From a bacterium (lineage in GTDB: Bacteria; Atribacterota; JS1; SB-45; 34-128), in the NCBI GenBank assembly GCA_018903015.1, contig JAHIPR010000353.1, positions 1 through 7,016 of the forward strand: a stretch of DNA of 7,016 nucleotides, read 5' to 3'. The notes under the pieces are model-generated. The model saw nothing but the letters and a program-made list of their open reading frames with translations. It was not told the DNA's origin and made no database searches. A program made the position numbers and the translations under genes. Of the stretch, positions 6,533 through 7,016 are shown piece by piece. Numbering within the stretch: position 1 is the stretch's first letter; every line of letters begins with the position of its first letter.

Positions 6533-6823
6533 ATGATACTGGCAAGAGTAGTGGGTACGGTTGTATCAACCAGGAAAGAACCGAAAATTGAGGGCATAAA
6601 ATTTTTACTTCTGGAGAAAATTAATCCTACTAACATGCAGGGGAAGGGTGATTATTTGGTTGCAATGGATAGCGTGGGAGCAGGATTAGGGGAAGTAGTC
6701 TTTTTTGTAGCCGGAAGTAGTTCCCGGATGACAGCTACTACCGAAGGTAAACCGAGTGATGCAACTATAATATCTATAGTCGATTCTATAGATATTAACG
6801 GAGAATATGTATATAAAAAATAA
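6533..6823 (+). CDS. BMC-P pentameric microcompartment vertex protein (EutN/CcmL family)
   Basis: A structural protein of 96 residues, the standard length of the EutN/CcmL/PduN family (PF03319). Its pentamers cap the twelve vertices of the polyhedral shell. The N-terminus MILARVVGTVVSTRKEPKIEG matches the family's opening strand. DSVGAGLGE at 46-54, GSSSR at 61-65, PSDA at 74-77 and IVDSI at 82-86 are the conserved blocks. It starts 31 nt after the BMC-H stop, so the two are very likely co-transcribed. The ribosome site is AGGGGG (6520-6525), 7 nt before the ATG. This is weaker than the AGGAGG of BMC-H and fits a protein needed in far fewer copies. Together the two genes supply the minimum set for a closed shell; no trimeric BMC-T is in the window. 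Confidence 0.95.
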   Translation: MILARVVGTVVSTRKEPKIEGIKFLLLEKINPTNMQGKGDYLVAMDSVGAGLGEVVFFVAGSSSRMTATTEGKPSDATIISIVDSIDINGEYVYKK

Positions 6824-6865
6824 TTTAATTGCATATGAATTTCCTTTTTTTTGTAGGGGCCTAAT

Positions 6866-6895
6866 TCGTATCTCATATCTTGTGAATCGTATCTC
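6866..6895. repeat. Direct repeat TCGTATCTC, two copies 21 bp apart
   Basis: TCGTATCTC occurs at 6866-6874 and again at 6887-6895, each preceded by an A/T-rich ATT or GAA context. The period of 21 bp equals two helical turns. It lies in the left half of the repeat element and has no coding role I can see. Confidence 0.6.
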
Positions 6896-6912
6896 GAGAA
6901 AAATTAGTTATT

Positions 6913-6941
6913 CAGTTACCCGGTTTGCCAGTTTACCGGTT
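6913..6941. repeat. Degenerate direct repeat CAGTTnnCCGGTT
   Basis: CAGTTACCCGGTT (6913-6925) and CAGTTTACCGGTT (6929-6941) agree at 11 of 13 positions with a 16-bp period. The second copy runs into the palindrome at 6935-6959, so three CCGGT blocks lie within about 40 bp. Confidence 0.55.
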
Positions 6942-6959
6942 AAGGATTAATTAACCGGT
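6935..6959. repeat. Perfect 9-bp inverted repeat ACCGGTTAA / TTAACCGGT
   Basis: Arm 6935-6943 pairs perfectly with 6951-6959 around a 7-nt loop. It sits in the centre-right of the repeat element. No T-run follows, so it does not look like a terminator on either strand. Confidence 0.75.
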
Positions 6960-6972
6960 TATTAGTAAAACA

Positions 6973-6990
6973 GGCGTATAGCAATACGCC
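6973..6990. repeat. Perfect 7-bp hairpin GGCGTAT / ATACGCC
   Basis: Arm 6973-6979 pairs with 6984-6990 around an AGCA loop, giving a GC-capped stem at the right end of the repeat element. It overlaps the right terminal repeat by three bases (6988-6990). There is no T-run on the + strand after it. Confidence 0.7.
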
Positions 6991-7016
6991 CCTACTTACT
7001 GAAAACCGAGAACTGA

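Larger units (their letters stand above)
6853..6995. repeat. Possible MITE-like repeat element with 8-bp terminal inverted repeats
   Basis: GTAGGGGC at 6853-6860 is the exact reverse complement of GCCCCTAC at 6988-6995, bounding 143 bp with no coding capacity. Inside are a 9-bp direct repeat, a degenerate 13-bp repeat and two perfect hairpins, listed separately. The mix suggests a short non-autonomous mobile or extragenic palindromic element. No clear target-site duplication is seen (Ts on both sides only), and one copy cannot prove mobility. Confidence 0.5.

Noticed and set aside
6277..6636. 119-residue reverse-strand frame over the BMC genes
   Set aside because: It is antisense to two clearly conserved genes and shows no protein family features.
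6826..6852. Possible terminator after BMC-P (weak AATT stem followed by eight T)
   Set aside because: The stem around GCATATG has only about four A-T pairs plus mismatches, so termination cannot be claimed despite the T-run.
6853..7016. CRISPR array at the right end
   Set aside because: The repeats are 8-13 bp, degenerate and irregularly placed, with no uniform repeat and spacer lengths.

Overview
This is a low-GC bacterial window with every convincing gene on the + strand. It holds two blocks. The first is a sugar uptake and processing operon (2-5865): the tail of an ABC ATPase, a solute-binding protein, two permeases, a PfkB/ribokinase-family kinase and an L-rhamnose-isomerase-type sugar isomerase. 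The second is a pair of bacterial microcompartment (BMC) shell genes (6178-6823), one hexamer-forming and one pentamer-forming, behind a clear promoter of their own.

Organism: the AT-rich sequence, strong AGGAGG-type ribosome binding sites, a TTG start and a CUT1-type sugar transporter beside BMC shell genes fit an anaerobic, sugar-fermenting bacterium. Candidatus Atribacterota (OP9/JS1), some Firmicutes or a similar lineage are possible. I recall Atribacterota carrying BMC loci linked to sugar-phosphate metabolism, but nothing here proves the taxon.

Layout: 2-277 is the C-terminal TOBE region of a MalK/UgpC-like ATPase cut by the window edge. 379-1812 is the binding protein, 1903-2796 and 2797-3660 the two permeases. 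A 13-bp stem-loop (1844-1872) sits between the binding protein and the first permease. The kinase (3676-4614) and isomerase (4675-5865) follow closely. Then comes a 312-bp AT-rich non-coding gap with no convincing intrinsic terminator. It ends in a near-consensus sigma-A promoter (TTGACA, 17 bp, extended TG-T-TAAAAT). BMC-H (6178-6501) and BMC-P (6533-6823) follow. The last ~190 bp are non-coding and look like a small repeat element with 8-bp terminal inverted repeats (6853-6995) and internal palindromes.

How the genes may work together (inference): the ABC system imports a sugar, the isomerase makes a ketose and the kinase phosphorylates a sugar. A later aldolase step, not encoded here, could give an aldehyde of the kind BMC shells usually confine. 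No aldolase, aldehyde dehydrogenase or other BMC core enzyme is in the window, so the substrate and any link between the two blocks remain hypotheses.
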